DNA from: Nocardioides aromaticivorans | Lineage (GTDB): Bacteria; Actinomycetota; Actinomycetes; Propionibacteriales; Nocardioidaceae | Direction: 5' to 3' | Assembly: GCF_013408525.1 (NCBI RefSeq) | Contig: NZ_JACBZM010000001.1 | Location: forward strand, 3,410,001-3,474,000 | Length of the DNA: 64,000 nt | Shown: positions 1 to 7,284 of the stretch, in pieces | Position numbering within the stretch: the stretch's first letter is position 1 | Layout: the number at the start of each line of letters is the position of its first letter | Made by a program: the position numbers and the translations under genes | Notes under the pieces: generated by a model | Told to the model about the DNA's origin: nothing | Databases searched by the model: none | Seen by the model: the letters and a program-made list of their open reading frames with translations, nothing else

Positions 1-2
1 TC

Positions 3-611
3 ACCCTGCTGACCGTCGGGGTGGCCCTGCTCTTCGCCTTCCTGGCGGCGGTCGCGGTGAGCCGCTTCCGGTTCCGCGGACGTCGTACCTTCATCCTGAC
101 GTTGCTGGTGATCCAGATGATCCCGGCCGAGGCGCTGTTCATCAGCCAGTACAGGATGCTCGACGGGATGGGCCTGCTCAACTCCGTCATCGGCCTCACC
201 ATCGTGTACGTCGCCAGCGTGCTCCCGTTCACCGTGTGGACCCTGCGTGGGTTCGTCGACGGGGTGCCCCGCGAGCTCGAGGAGGCCGCGATGATGGACG
301 GCTGCTCGCGGACCCAGGCGTTCTTCAAGGTCACCCTGCCGCTGCTCGCGCCCGGCCTGGTGGCGACCGGCGTCTTCGGGTTCATCCAGGCGTGGAACGA
401 GTTCACGCTGGCGGTCGTCGTGATGACCGACCCGGCGAAGGAGACGCTGCCGGTGTGGCTGGTCGCGTTCACCGACTCGCGCAGCCGTGGCGTCGACTGG
501 GGCGCGATCATGGCGTCCTCGACGCTGATCACGATCCCGGTGATCATCTTCTTCCTGGTCGTGCAGCGGCGGATGGTCTCGGGCATCACCGCGGGCGCGG
601 TGAAGGGATGA
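3..611 (+). CDS. Carbohydrate ABC transporter permease (5' end missing)
   Basis: Inner-membrane permease of a binding-protein-dependent sugar importer, MalG/DasC type. The open frame runs off the left edge, so the N-terminus and probably the first membrane segment are missing; 202 codons remain. The cytoplasmic EAA loop that docks the ATPase is clear (ELEEAAMMDGCSRTQAF, then LPLLAPGL), followed by FIQAWNEFTLA and a final membrane helix ending in short basic residues, all typical of this subfamily. The stop overlaps the GH3 gene start as ATGA, so the two are translationally coupled. Being first in an amino-sugar degradation operon, it probably imports chitobiose or GlcNAc; that substrate is inferred from context only. 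Confidence 0.9.
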   Translation, partial: TLLTVGVALLFAFLAAVAVSRFRFRGRRTFILTLLVIQMIPAEALFISQYRMLDGMGLLNSVIGLTIVYVASVLPFTVWTLRGFVDGVPRELEEAAMMDGCSRTQAFFKVTLPLLAPGLVATGVFGFIQAWNEFTLAVVVMTDPAKETLPVWLVAFTDSRSRGVDWGAIMASSTLITIPVIIFFLVVQRRMVSGITAGAVKG

Positions 612-2023
612 GCGTGGTCGGAGAGCTGGCCCTGCGGGTCCAGCTGGCGTCCTTCGAGGGACCGTCCCTGCCGGCGGAGTGGGCGGCCCTCCTCGAGGAG
701 GGGCTCGGCGGGGTCTGCCTGTTCGGGTCCAACCTCACCGGCTCGCTCGACGACGCGGCGAGCCTGGTCGCGGCGGTGCGCGCGGCCCGGCCGGGGGCGA
801 TCGTCGCCACGGACGAGGAGGGCGGCGACGTCACCCGGCTGCACAGCCGGGACGCCAGCCCGGTGCCCGGGCCAGCCGTGCTCGGCGCCGTCGACGACGA
901 GGAGCTGACCCGTGGGGTCGGCGCCGCGGTCGGTGCGGAGCTGGCATCGGTCGGCATCGACCTCGACCTCGGCCCGGTCGCCGACGTCAACAGCAACCCG
1001 GACAACCCGGTCATCGGCACGCGGAGCTTCGGCGCGGCCCCCTCCCTCGTCGCGCGGCACGTGGCGGCCTGGGTGGACGGGCTGCAGTCCGCGGGCGTCG
1101 CGGCGTGCGTGAAGCACTTCCCCGGCCACGGCGACACCGCCCAGGACAGCCACCTCGCGCTGCCGGTCGTCGACGCCACGCCGGCGACGCTGCGCGAGCG
1201 CGAGCTGGTGCCCTTCGCCGCCGCGGTCGGGGCCGGGGCCGCGGCGGTGATGACGTCGCACCTGGTGGTGCCGGCGCTCGACCCGGCACTGCCGGCGACG
1301 CTGAGTGCCCCCGTCCTCGGGCTGCTGCGCGACGAGCTCGGCTTCTACGGCGCGATCGTCAGCGACGCCCTCGACATGGCCGGCGCGTCCGGCGACCGCT
1401 CGATCCCCGAGGCCGCGGTCGAGGCGCTGGTCGCCGGTGTCGACCTCCTCTGCACCGGACCCGACAAGCCGGCCACCCTGGTGCGCGACATCCAGGCCGC
1501 GATCGTGGCCGCCGTCGCCCAGGGCCGCCTGCCACTCGCCCGCCTGGTCGAAGCCGCCGACCGGGTGGCCGTCCTGCGCCGAAGTGTGAGGGTTTCTCCG
1601 CCGAAGTGTGAGGGTTTCTCCGTCGAGGTGTCGGAGATGGTCGCGGCGGCGCGCCGGGCCTGCGTCGTCGAGGGCACGCTCCCGGACCTCTCCGGCGCCC
1701 GCGTGGTGAGTATCGCGACCGAGGCCAATATCGCCGTCGGCGAGGGCCGCTGGGGCGTGGCCGCCGACCTCGTCGTGGGCGAGGGCGACCGGCTGCCGGA
1801 CGGGCCGGTCGTCGTACAGGTGAGGGACGGGCACCGGCGGCCGGGAGTCGCCGCGATGCTCGCGGCGGCGAGGGGGCCGGTGCTCGTCGTCGAGTGGGGC
1901 TGGCCCGGCCCGCGCACCGGCTGGGCGGACGCCCCGCACGCCCGGGTGTGCACGCGGGGCAACAGCGGACCGTCGATCGCGGCGGTCGAGGAGATCTTGC
2001 GAGAGGCAGGTTGGCAGCGGTGA
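608..2023 (+). CDS. Glycoside hydrolase family 3, beta-N-acetylhexosaminidase-like
   Basis: Predicted to release terminal N-acetylglucosamine from imported oligosaccharides. The 471-residue product has no signal peptide, so it should be cytoplasmic. The GH3 (alpha/beta)8 domain fills about residues 1-320, with the NagZ-type loop KHFPGHGDTAQDSH at 169-182 (catalytic Asp-His pair) and the likely nucleophile Asp253 in SDALDM. A smaller C-terminal domain follows. The start is the ATG overlapping the permease stop. Oddity: the inter-domain linker contains a 22-bp tandem repeat (1578-1621), read in two different frames, that looks like an in-frame insertion. Downstream ROK kinase, nagA and nagB would process the released sugar. 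Confidence 0.88.
   Translation: MSVVGELALRVQLASFEGPSLPAEWAALLEEGLGGVCLFGSNLTGSLDDAASLVAAVRAARPGAIVATDEEGGDVTRLHSRDASPVPGPAVLGAVDDEELTRGVGAAVGAELASVGIDLDLGPVADVNSNPDNPVIGTRSFGAAPSLVARHVAAWVDGLQSAGVAACVKHFPGHGDTAQDSHLALPVVDATPATLRERELVPFAAAVGAGAAAVMTSHLVVPALDPALPATLSAPVLGLLRDELGFYGAIVSDALDMAGASGDRSIPEAAVEALVAGVDLLCTGPDKPATLVRDIQAAIVAAVAQGRLPLARLVEAADRVAVLRRSVRVSPPKCEGFSVEVSEMVAAARRACVVEGTLPDLSGARVVSIATEANIAVGEGRWGVAADLVVGEGDRLPDGPVVVQVRDGHRRPGVAAMLAAARGPVLVVEWGWPGPRTGWADAPHARVCTRGNSGPSIAAVEEILREAGWQR
1578..1621 (+). repeat. 22-bp perfect tandem repeat inside the GH3 gene
   Basis: Two exact adjacent copies, 1578-1599 and 1600-1621, each beginning GCCGAAGTGTGAGG, followed by a degraded partial third copy at about 1622-1636. 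Because 22 is not a multiple of 3, the copies are read in different frames (RSVRVSP, then KCEGFS) without creating a stop. It lies between the two GH3 domains. Confidence 0.9.
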
Positions 2024-2925
2024 CCGGGTTGCTCGTGGGGCTGGACATCGGCGCCACCAAGATCCTGGGCGTGGTCGCCCGGCCGGACGGCGAGGTGCTG
2101 GCGGAGGTACGGACCGGCAGCCCGGCCGGTGGCGACGGGGTGGTCGCCGCCGCGGCGGACGTCGTGGCCCGGCTGCGGACCGAGTCCGGCCTCGTGCTCG
2201 ACGGTGCCGTCGGCGTCGGCATCCCGGGGCTGGTCGACACGGCGAACGGCACGGTCACCCACGCGGTCAACCTCGGCGTCGACGACGGATTCCCGTTCAG
2301 CGCGCGCCTGGGCGAGGCCACCGGGATGCGGGTCGTGCTCGACAACGACGCCAACGCCGCCGCCCTCGGCGTCGCGACCCTGATCGGGCAGGACGACCTC
2401 GTCTACCTCAGCATCGGCACCGGCCTCGCCGCCGCGACGGTCCTCGACGGCGTGCTGCGGCGCGGTGCGCGCAACGCCGCGGGCGAGATCGGGCACATCC
2501 CGGTCGACCCCGCGGGCATCGCCTGCGAGTGCGGGCAGGTCGGCTGCCTGGAGACGGTCGCGTCCGGGTCCGCGCTCGCCGCGCTGTGGCCCTCCGCCGA
2601 CCGTCCGCCGGCGCAGGCCCTCTTCGATGCCGCCGCCGGCGGGGACCCCTCGGCGGAGGCGGTGCGCGACCGGTTCGCCGCCCACGTCGCCGACGCGGTC
2701 CGGCTCGTCGCGCTGACGGTCGACCCGGAGGTCGTCGTGCTCGGCGGCGGGGTGGCCCACGTGGGCGAGCGGCTGCGGGTCGCGGTCGCGCACGCGTTGG
2801 CCGAGCAGGCCACGGGCTCGCCCTTCCTCGCCTCGCTCGACCTCGCCGGCCGGGTCCGGCTGGCGCCGCAGGACGTCCCCGTCGCTGCCCTGGGCGCCGC
2901 GCTCCTCGGGAGCCGGGATGGCTGA
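2020..2925 (+). CDS. ROK family sugar kinase (probable N-acetylglucosamine kinase)
   Basis: ATP-dependent kinase of the ROK family, probably making GlcNAc-6-phosphate for NagA. The 301-residue protein has the phosphate-binding DIGATK near residue 9, the catalytic Asp in NDAN (about 110) and the ROK signature with its zinc site: GEIGH (E156, H159), then CECG and GC (C169, C171, C176). The GTG start overlaps the GH3 stop and has a purine-rich site (GAGGCAGG) 9 bases upstream; a TTG three codons earlier is too close to that site. ROK proteins can also be repressors, but there is no helix-turn-helix N-terminus here. Glucose or mannose specificity cannot be excluded; context favours GlcNAc. Confidence 0.88.
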   Translation: MTGLLVGLDIGATKILGVVARPDGEVLAEVRTGSPAGGDGVVAAAADVVARLRTESGLVLDGAVGVGIPGLVDTANGTVTHAVNLGVDDGFPFSARLGEATGMRVVLDNDANAAALGVATLIGQDDLVYLSIGTGLAAATVLDGVLRRGARNAAGEIGHIPVDPAGIACECGQVGCLETVASGSALAALWPSADRPPAQALFDAAAGGDPSAEAVRDRFAAHVADAVRLVALTVDPEVVVLGGGVAHVGERLRVAVAHALAEQATGSPFLASLDLAGRVRLAPQDVPVAALGAALLGSRDG

Positions 2926-4021
2926 CCTGTACGTCGTCGGGGGCTCGGTCGACGTCGCCGTGGTCGACGGCGTGGTGGCCGCGGCGCCCGCCCCCGCCAC
3001 CCCCGTGTACGACGCCAGCGGGCTCCACGTCCTCCCCGGCTTCCTCGACCTGCAGGTCAACGGGGCGGCCGGCATCGACCTGACCCTCGAGCCCGAACGA
3101 CTCTGGGAGGTCGCGGCTGCGCTGCCCAGCTTCGGCGTGACGGCCTTCCTGCCGACGGTCATCACGTCCGCGCCGGACGCACGGTCGAGGGCGCTGGCCG
3201 TGCTGGCCGAGGGACCGCCGGCCGGCTGGTCCGGCGCCGAGCCCCTGGGCCTGCACTTCGAGGGACCGATGATCGCGACCGCCCGCAAGGGGGCGCACCC
3301 CGAGACCTGGTTGCGCCCGCCGTCGGCCGAGCTGGTCGAGGGCTGGTCGCGGGCGGCGGGCGTCGCGCTGGTGACCCTCGCCCCCGAGCTGCCCGGGGCG
3401 CTCGACGTCGTCGATGCGCTGGTGGACCGGGGCGTGGTCGTCGCGGTCGGCCACACCGAGGCGAGCGCGGACGAGGTCGGCGCGGCGGTGGACCGGGGCG
3501 CGCGGCTCGTCACCCACCTCGGCAACGCCATGCCCCCGCTCGGCGGCCGGGTGCCCGGGCCGGTCGGGGCCGCGCTGGCCGACGAGCGGCTCGTGGCCGG
3601 GGTGATCGCCGACGGCCACCACCTCCACGACGCCACCCTGGGCGCCTACTGGAACGCCCTGGGCAGGGGGCGGTTCCTCGTGGTCACCGACTGCACCGCC
3701 GCCCTCGGGATGCCCGACGGGCCGGCCCGGCTCGGCGACCAGCCCGTGGTCGTCGCCGACGGCACGGTCCGCCTCGAGGACGGCACCCTCGCCGGCTCCG
3801 CCGCCGACCTCGCGCAGTGCCTGCGGGTGCTCCGGGCCGCGACCGGCTGCTCGCTCGCTGACGCCGTCGCCGGCTGCACGACGGTCGCGGCGGACGTCGT
3901 CGGCGACCCCGCCCGCGGGCACCTCGGCGTCGGCGCCCGCGGCGACCTGACGCTGGTCGACGACGACCTGCGCGTGGTCGCCACGATCGTCGGTGGCCGC
4001 CTGCTGCACGGAGGTGACTGA
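2918..4021 (+). CDS. nagA: N-acetylglucosamine-6-phosphate deacetylase
   Basis: Metal-dependent amidohydrolase converting GlcNAc-6-phosphate to glucosamine-6-phosphate and acetate in the cytoplasm. At 367 residues it has normal family length. Metal and substrate motifs are in place: HFEGP (residues 113-117), GHTEA (His179), THLGNAM (His200), DGHHLH (232-237) and the catalytic Asp258 in VTDCTAA. It overlaps the kinase gene by 8 bases, and its own stop overlaps the nagB start by one base, so the operon is tightly coupled. The metal ligand pattern supports an active enzyme. Confidence 0.94.
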   Translation: MADLYVVGGSVDVAVVDGVVAAAPAPATPVYDASGLHVLPGFLDLQVNGAAGIDLTLEPERLWEVAAALPSFGVTAFLPTVITSAPDARSRALAVLAEGPPAGWSGAEPLGLHFEGPMIATARKGAHPETWLRPPSAELVEGWSRAAGVALVTLAPELPGALDVVDALVDRGVVVAVGHTEASADEVGAAVDRGARLVTHLGNAMPPLGGRVPGPVGAALADERLVAGVIADGHHLHDATLGAYWNALGRGRFLVVTDCTAALGMPDGPARLGDQPVVVADGTVRLEDGTLAGSAADLAQCLRVLRAATGCSLADAVAGCTTVAADVVGDPARGHLGVGARGDLTLVDDDLRVVATIVGGRLLHGGD

Positions 4022-4806
4022 TGGAGGTCGTCCCCCTGGAGACGAGCGACGACGTGGCCCGACTCGCGGCCGACGTCATCGAGACCGTGGTCCGCGCCCG
4101 GACCTCGCCGGTGCTCGGGCTGGCGACGGGGTCGACCCCGCTCCCGACCTACCGCGAGCTGGTGCGCCGCCACGTCGCAGGCGCCGGGCCGTCGTACGAC
4201 GCCGTGCGGTGCTTCAACCTCGACGAGTACATCGGCCTGCCGCCCGGCCACCCCGAGTCCTACCGCGCCACGATCGCCCGCGAGCTCACCGATGCCCTCG
4301 GCATCGCGCCCGGACGGGTCCACGGTCCCGACCCCACGCCCGAGGGGCTGCCGACGGCGGGCGAGCGCTACGAGGCCGCGTTGGCGGCCGCCGGCGGCGT
4401 GGACGTGCAGGTCCTGGGCATCGGCAGCGACGGCCACCTCGCCTTCAACGAGCCCGGCTCGTCGCTCGGCTCACTGACCCGGCTCAAGACGCTGACCGAG
4501 GAGACCCGCCGCGACAACGCGCGCTTCTTTGGGTCGATCGACGAGGTGCCCCGCCACGTGCTCACCCAGGGCCTCGGCACCATCCTGCGAGCGCGCCACC
4601 TCCTGCTCCTCGTGACCGGTGCCGGCAAGGCCGCCGCACTGGCCGCCGCCGTCGAGGGACCGCTGACCGCGTCCTGCCCGGCGTCGGTGCTGCAGCTGCA
4701 CCCGCACGTGACGGTGCTCTGCGACGGTCCCGCCGCCGCAGGACTGGCCCGCCGCGACCACTACCGCGAGGTGTACGACGCCAAGCCGGCCTGGCAGGGC
4801 CTGTAG
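4021..4806 (+). CDS. nagB: Glucosamine-6-phosphate deaminase
   Basis: Last step of amino-sugar catabolism: glucosamine-6-phosphate to fructose-6-phosphate plus ammonia. The 261-residue protein carries ATGSTP (about 35-40, phosphate loop), FNLDEY with the catalytic Asp68, and GIGSDGHLAFNEPGSS (133-148) with the active-site His139. The ATG overlaps the nagA stop (TGATG). It ends the operon; the convergent xth gene begins only four bases beyond the stop. Confidence 0.95.
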   Translation: MEVVPLETSDDVARLAADVIETVVRARTSPVLGLATGSTPLPTYRELVRRHVAGAGPSYDAVRCFNLDEYIGLPPGHPESYRATIARELTDALGIAPGRVHGPDPTPEGLPTAGERYEAALAAAGGVDVQVLGIGSDGHLAFNEPGSSLGSLTRLKTLTEETRRDNARFFGSIDEVPRHVLTQGLGTILRARHLLLLVTGAGKAAALAAAVEGPLTASCPASVLQLHPHVTVLCDGPAAAGLARRDHYREVYDAKPAWQGL

Positions 4807-4809
4807 CCC

Positions 4810-5592
4810 TCAGTCCGCGAGGTCGACGACCACCGGCGCGTGGTCGGACGGCGCGCCGGCGTACACGGTCGGGTCGCGCTCCTCGCGGTCGATGAACGCC
4901 CCGGTGACCCGCTCGGCGAACGGCGCGGAGCCGAGGACGAAGTCGATCTTCAGGCCGCGGTCGCGCTCGAAGCGCTGGCGGTAGTAGTCCCAGTAGGTGT
5001 ACCCGGGCGCAAAGCTGCGCGTGACCTCGGACCAGCCGCCGTCGAGGAACGCCTGGAAGGCGGCGCGCTCGGCGGGGGTGACGTGGGTGGAGTTCTTGAA
5101 CTGGGCCACGTCGAAGACGTCGTCGTCGGTGGGGCAGATGTTCCAGTCGCCGACCAGCGCGGTCGGGACGTCCAGCCACGAGTCCGCGGCGGCGCGCAGC
5201 CGGGCCAGCCAGTCGAGCTTGTAGACGTAGTGCGGGTCGTCGGGCTTGCGGCCGTTGGGGACGTACAGGCTCCAGACCCTTACGCCGCCGCACGTCGCGG
5301 CCAGCGCCCGCGCCTCGACCTCCAGCGCCTCGCCGAAGCCGGGCTGCTCGGGGAAGCCGACGGTGACGTCGTCGAGGCCGACCCGGCTGATCAGGGCGAC
5401 GCCGTTCCACTGGTTGAGGCCGTGGGCGGCGACCTCGTAGCCGCGGGCCTGCAGGCCCATCAGCGGCAGCTGCTCCTCGCGGGCCTTGGTCTCCTGCAGC
5501 GCGAGCACGTCGATGTCGTGCCGGTCGAGGAAGGCCTCGACGCGGTCGATCCGCGTGCGGAGGGAGTTGACGTTCCAGGTGGCCAGTCGCAC
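4810..5592 (-). CDS. xth: Exodeoxyribonuclease III (AP endonuclease)
   Basis: Base-excision-repair nuclease of the EEP superfamily that cleaves at abasic sites and degrades DNA 3' to 5'. The 260-residue product begins with the family hallmark WNVNSLR and LALQETK (metal-binding Glu), has GDWNICP in the middle, DFVLGS, and ends with APSDHAPV, which holds the catalytic Asp-His. The GTG start at 5592 gives exactly the usual N-terminus. It is a single gene, convergent with nagB and divergent from the sigma-factor gene. Confidence 0.95.
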   Translation of the reverse strand: MRLATWNVNSLRTRIDRVEAFLDRHDIDVLALQETKAREEQLPLMGLQARGYEVAAHGLNQWNGVALISRVGLDDVTVGFPEQPGFGEALEVEARALAATCGGVRVWSLYVPNGRKPDDPHYVYKLDWLARLRAAADSWLDVPTALVGDWNICPTDDDVFDVAQFKNSTHVTPAERAAFQAFLDGGWSEVTRSFAPGYTYWDYYRQRFERDRGLKIDFVLGSAPFAERVTGAFIDREERDPTVYAGAPSDHAPVVVDLAD

Positions 5593-5663
5593 CGGGCAAC
5601 CCTAGTCTGCAGGGAGTTGAACCCAGCAGACGGTCGCGTCGTATCCCCGGCAGGGAGGTGCGC

Positions 5664-6176
5664 ATGGACGAGGACCCGGCCACGGCGATGCAGGTGCTGT
5701 ACGACGACCATGCGTCGGCCCTGTGGGGCTTCTGCCTGCACCTCACCGCCAACGACCGGGCCCGGGCGGAGGACGTCGCTCAGGAGACGATGCTCCGTGC
5801 GTGGCGCAACGCCGCGGTGCTGACCGAGAGCCGCGGCTCGGTGCGCTCGTGGCTGTTCACGGTCGCACGCAACATCGTGATCGACGAGTGGCGCTCCCGG
5901 CGCGGGATGCGCGAGTTCGCGACGGCGGACCCGCCGTTCGACGAGGCCGGTGACGACCGGACCGACGAGCTGCTGCTGTCGTGGGTGGTCGCCGACGCGC
6001 TGCGCCAGCTCTCGCCGGAGCACCGTGCGGTGCTCGTCGAGTGCTACTACCGCGGTCGCTCGGTGGCCGAGGCCGCCCGCCGTCTCGACATCCCGGAAGG
6101 AACCGTGAAGTCCCGCACCCACTACGCGCTGCGCGCCCTGCGGCTGATCCTCGAGGAGACGGGGGTGGCGTCATGA
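5664..6176 (+). CDS. ECF sigma factor (SigK/SigL-like)
   Basis: Extracytoplasmic-function sigma factor of 170 residues. Region 2 carries the DNA-melting and core-binding segment (DVAQETMLRAWRN, then VRSWLFTVARNIVIDEWRS). Region 4 has an HTH that reads -35 elements (LPEGTVKSR-type: IPEGTVKSRTHYALRAL). I chose the ATG at 5664 because GGGAGG lies 5 bases upstream; an in-frame GTG at 5658 falls inside that site. The next gene, overlapping by 4 bases, encodes a zinc-type anti-sigma factor with a membrane helix, so activity is probably released by a redox or envelope signal. Target promoters are unknown. Confidence 0.92.
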   Translation: MDEDPATAMQVLYDDHASALWGFCLHLTANDRARAEDVAQETMLRAWRNAAVLTESRGSVRSWLFTVARNIVIDEWRSRRGMREFATADPPFDEAGDDRTDELLLSWVVADALRQLSPEHRAVLVECYYRGRSVAEAARRLDIPEGTVKSRTHYALRALRLILEETGVAS

Positions 6177-6856
6177 GCTGCTCGTACGCCCACTTGGACG
6201 GGGTCTACGTCCTCGGCGCGATGGCGGCGGGGGAGCGGGCCGACTACGAGCGCCACCTGTCCGGCTGCGACGAGTGCACCCGTGCGCTGCGCGACCTCGC
6301 CGGCATCCCGGGACTGCTGGGCCGGGTGGAGGCCGACGTCGTCGAGCAGCTCGGCCCGGCCGAGCCGGTGCCGCCGACGCTGCTGCCGTCGATGGTGGCC
6401 GAGGCCCGCCGCTCGCGCGGCCGGCGCCGCGTCCTGAGGGCCGTCGTCGGGACGGCGGCCGCGGTCCTGCTCGCGTTCGTCGCGCTCGGCATCGGTACGA
6501 CGATCGGCGACGACTCCCCGCCGACCACCCCCGGGGCGGCCGACCCCGAGCTGGCCGCCGCGCAGCGGATGGCGCCGCTCGGCACGGAGTCGTCGGGCTG
6601 GGTCTCCCTGACCGGGCGCCGGTGGGGGACCCGGATCGACCTGACCTGCACCTACGAGGGCCCGCTCAGCGGTGAGGAGACCTACGTCCTCGTCGTGCGC
6701 GCGGCCGACGGCCGCAGCGAGCAGGTCGGCACCTGGCGGACCGAGCCGGGCGAGGAGGTCCACGTCACGATGGCCACCGCGCTGGCGCCCGCCGAGATCG
6801 CCACGGTCGAGGTGCAGACCGCGAACGGCTACTCGGTGCTCCGCCTCGACGAGTGA
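6173..6856 (+). CDS. Membrane-anchored zinc-type anti-sigma factor
   Basis: Predicted to hold the upstream sigma factor inactive. The 227-residue protein has an N-terminal ZAS-type domain with the zinc motif HLSGCDEC (His-x3-Cys-x2-Cys, about residues 27-34) and an upstream CSYAHLDG segment. A basic stretch and a single transmembrane helix follow (about 85-105), then a 110-residue extracytoplasmic domain resembling anti-sigma-K/RskA C-terminal domains. The ATG overlaps the sigma-factor stop. The last 28 bases overlap the convergent membrane-protein gene. Confidence 0.88.
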   Translation: MSCSYAHLDGVYVLGAMAAGERADYERHLSGCDECTRALRDLAGIPGLLGRVEADVVEQLGPAEPVPPTLLPSMVAEARRSRGRRRVLRAVVGTAAAVLLAFVALGIGTTIGDDSPPTTPGAADPELAAAQRMAPLGTESSGWVSLTGRRWGTRIDLTCTYEGPLSGEETYVLVVRAADGRSEQVGTWRTEPGEEVHVTMATALAPAEIATVEVQTANGYSVLRLDE

Positions 6857-7218
6857 GCGAGTGAGCCGACCCACCCCTCGGTGACGGCCGCGGCCACGGC
6901 GACGACCACGGCGCCGATCTCGGAGATCGCGGCGACCCACGCGTACCAGCTGTCCCACGTGGTGTGGATGCCGTAGAGGCCCGCCGTGGTGGAGATGACG
7001 AAGGCCGCGAGCGTGGTCGCGCCCAGGCCGGCCAGCAGGAACAGCGGGACCCAGCTGCGCCAAGCGACCAGCAGCACCGCGATCACCGCGCCGGCGACCA
7101 CGTTGACCAGGAAGAGCTGGCCGACCGTGCCCTGGTCGCGCACGCCGTCGAACCACAGGTAGAGGTGGACCACGGCCGTCACCACGGCTGCCAGTGCACC
7201 CACCGCACGCATCACCAT
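6829..7218 (-). CDS. Small four-helix membrane protein of unknown function
   Basis: A 129-residue integral membrane protein with four predicted hydrophobic helices (starting MVMRAVGALAAVVTAVVHLY), similar in style to uncharacterised actinobacterial membrane proteins. I chose the ATG at 7218 because GGAG lies about 6 bases upstream on this strand; an upstream ATG only adds an unlikely polar extension. The 3' end overlaps the anti-sigma gene by 28 bases tail to tail. No enzymatic motif is visible and no function is proposed. Confidence 0.7.
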   Translation of the reverse strand: MVMRAVGALAAVVTAVVHLYLWFDGVRDQGTVGQLFLVNVVAGAVIAVLLVAWRSWVPLFLLAGLGATTLAAFVISTTAGLYGIHTTWDSWYAWVAAISEIGAVVVAVAAAVTEGWVGSLAHSSRRSTE

Positions 7219-7284
7219 CGCGTTCTCCGATCCTCGATTGCCGAAAGCCTCACGATGGGAGTACGACGGCACGCGGCTCCCGGT

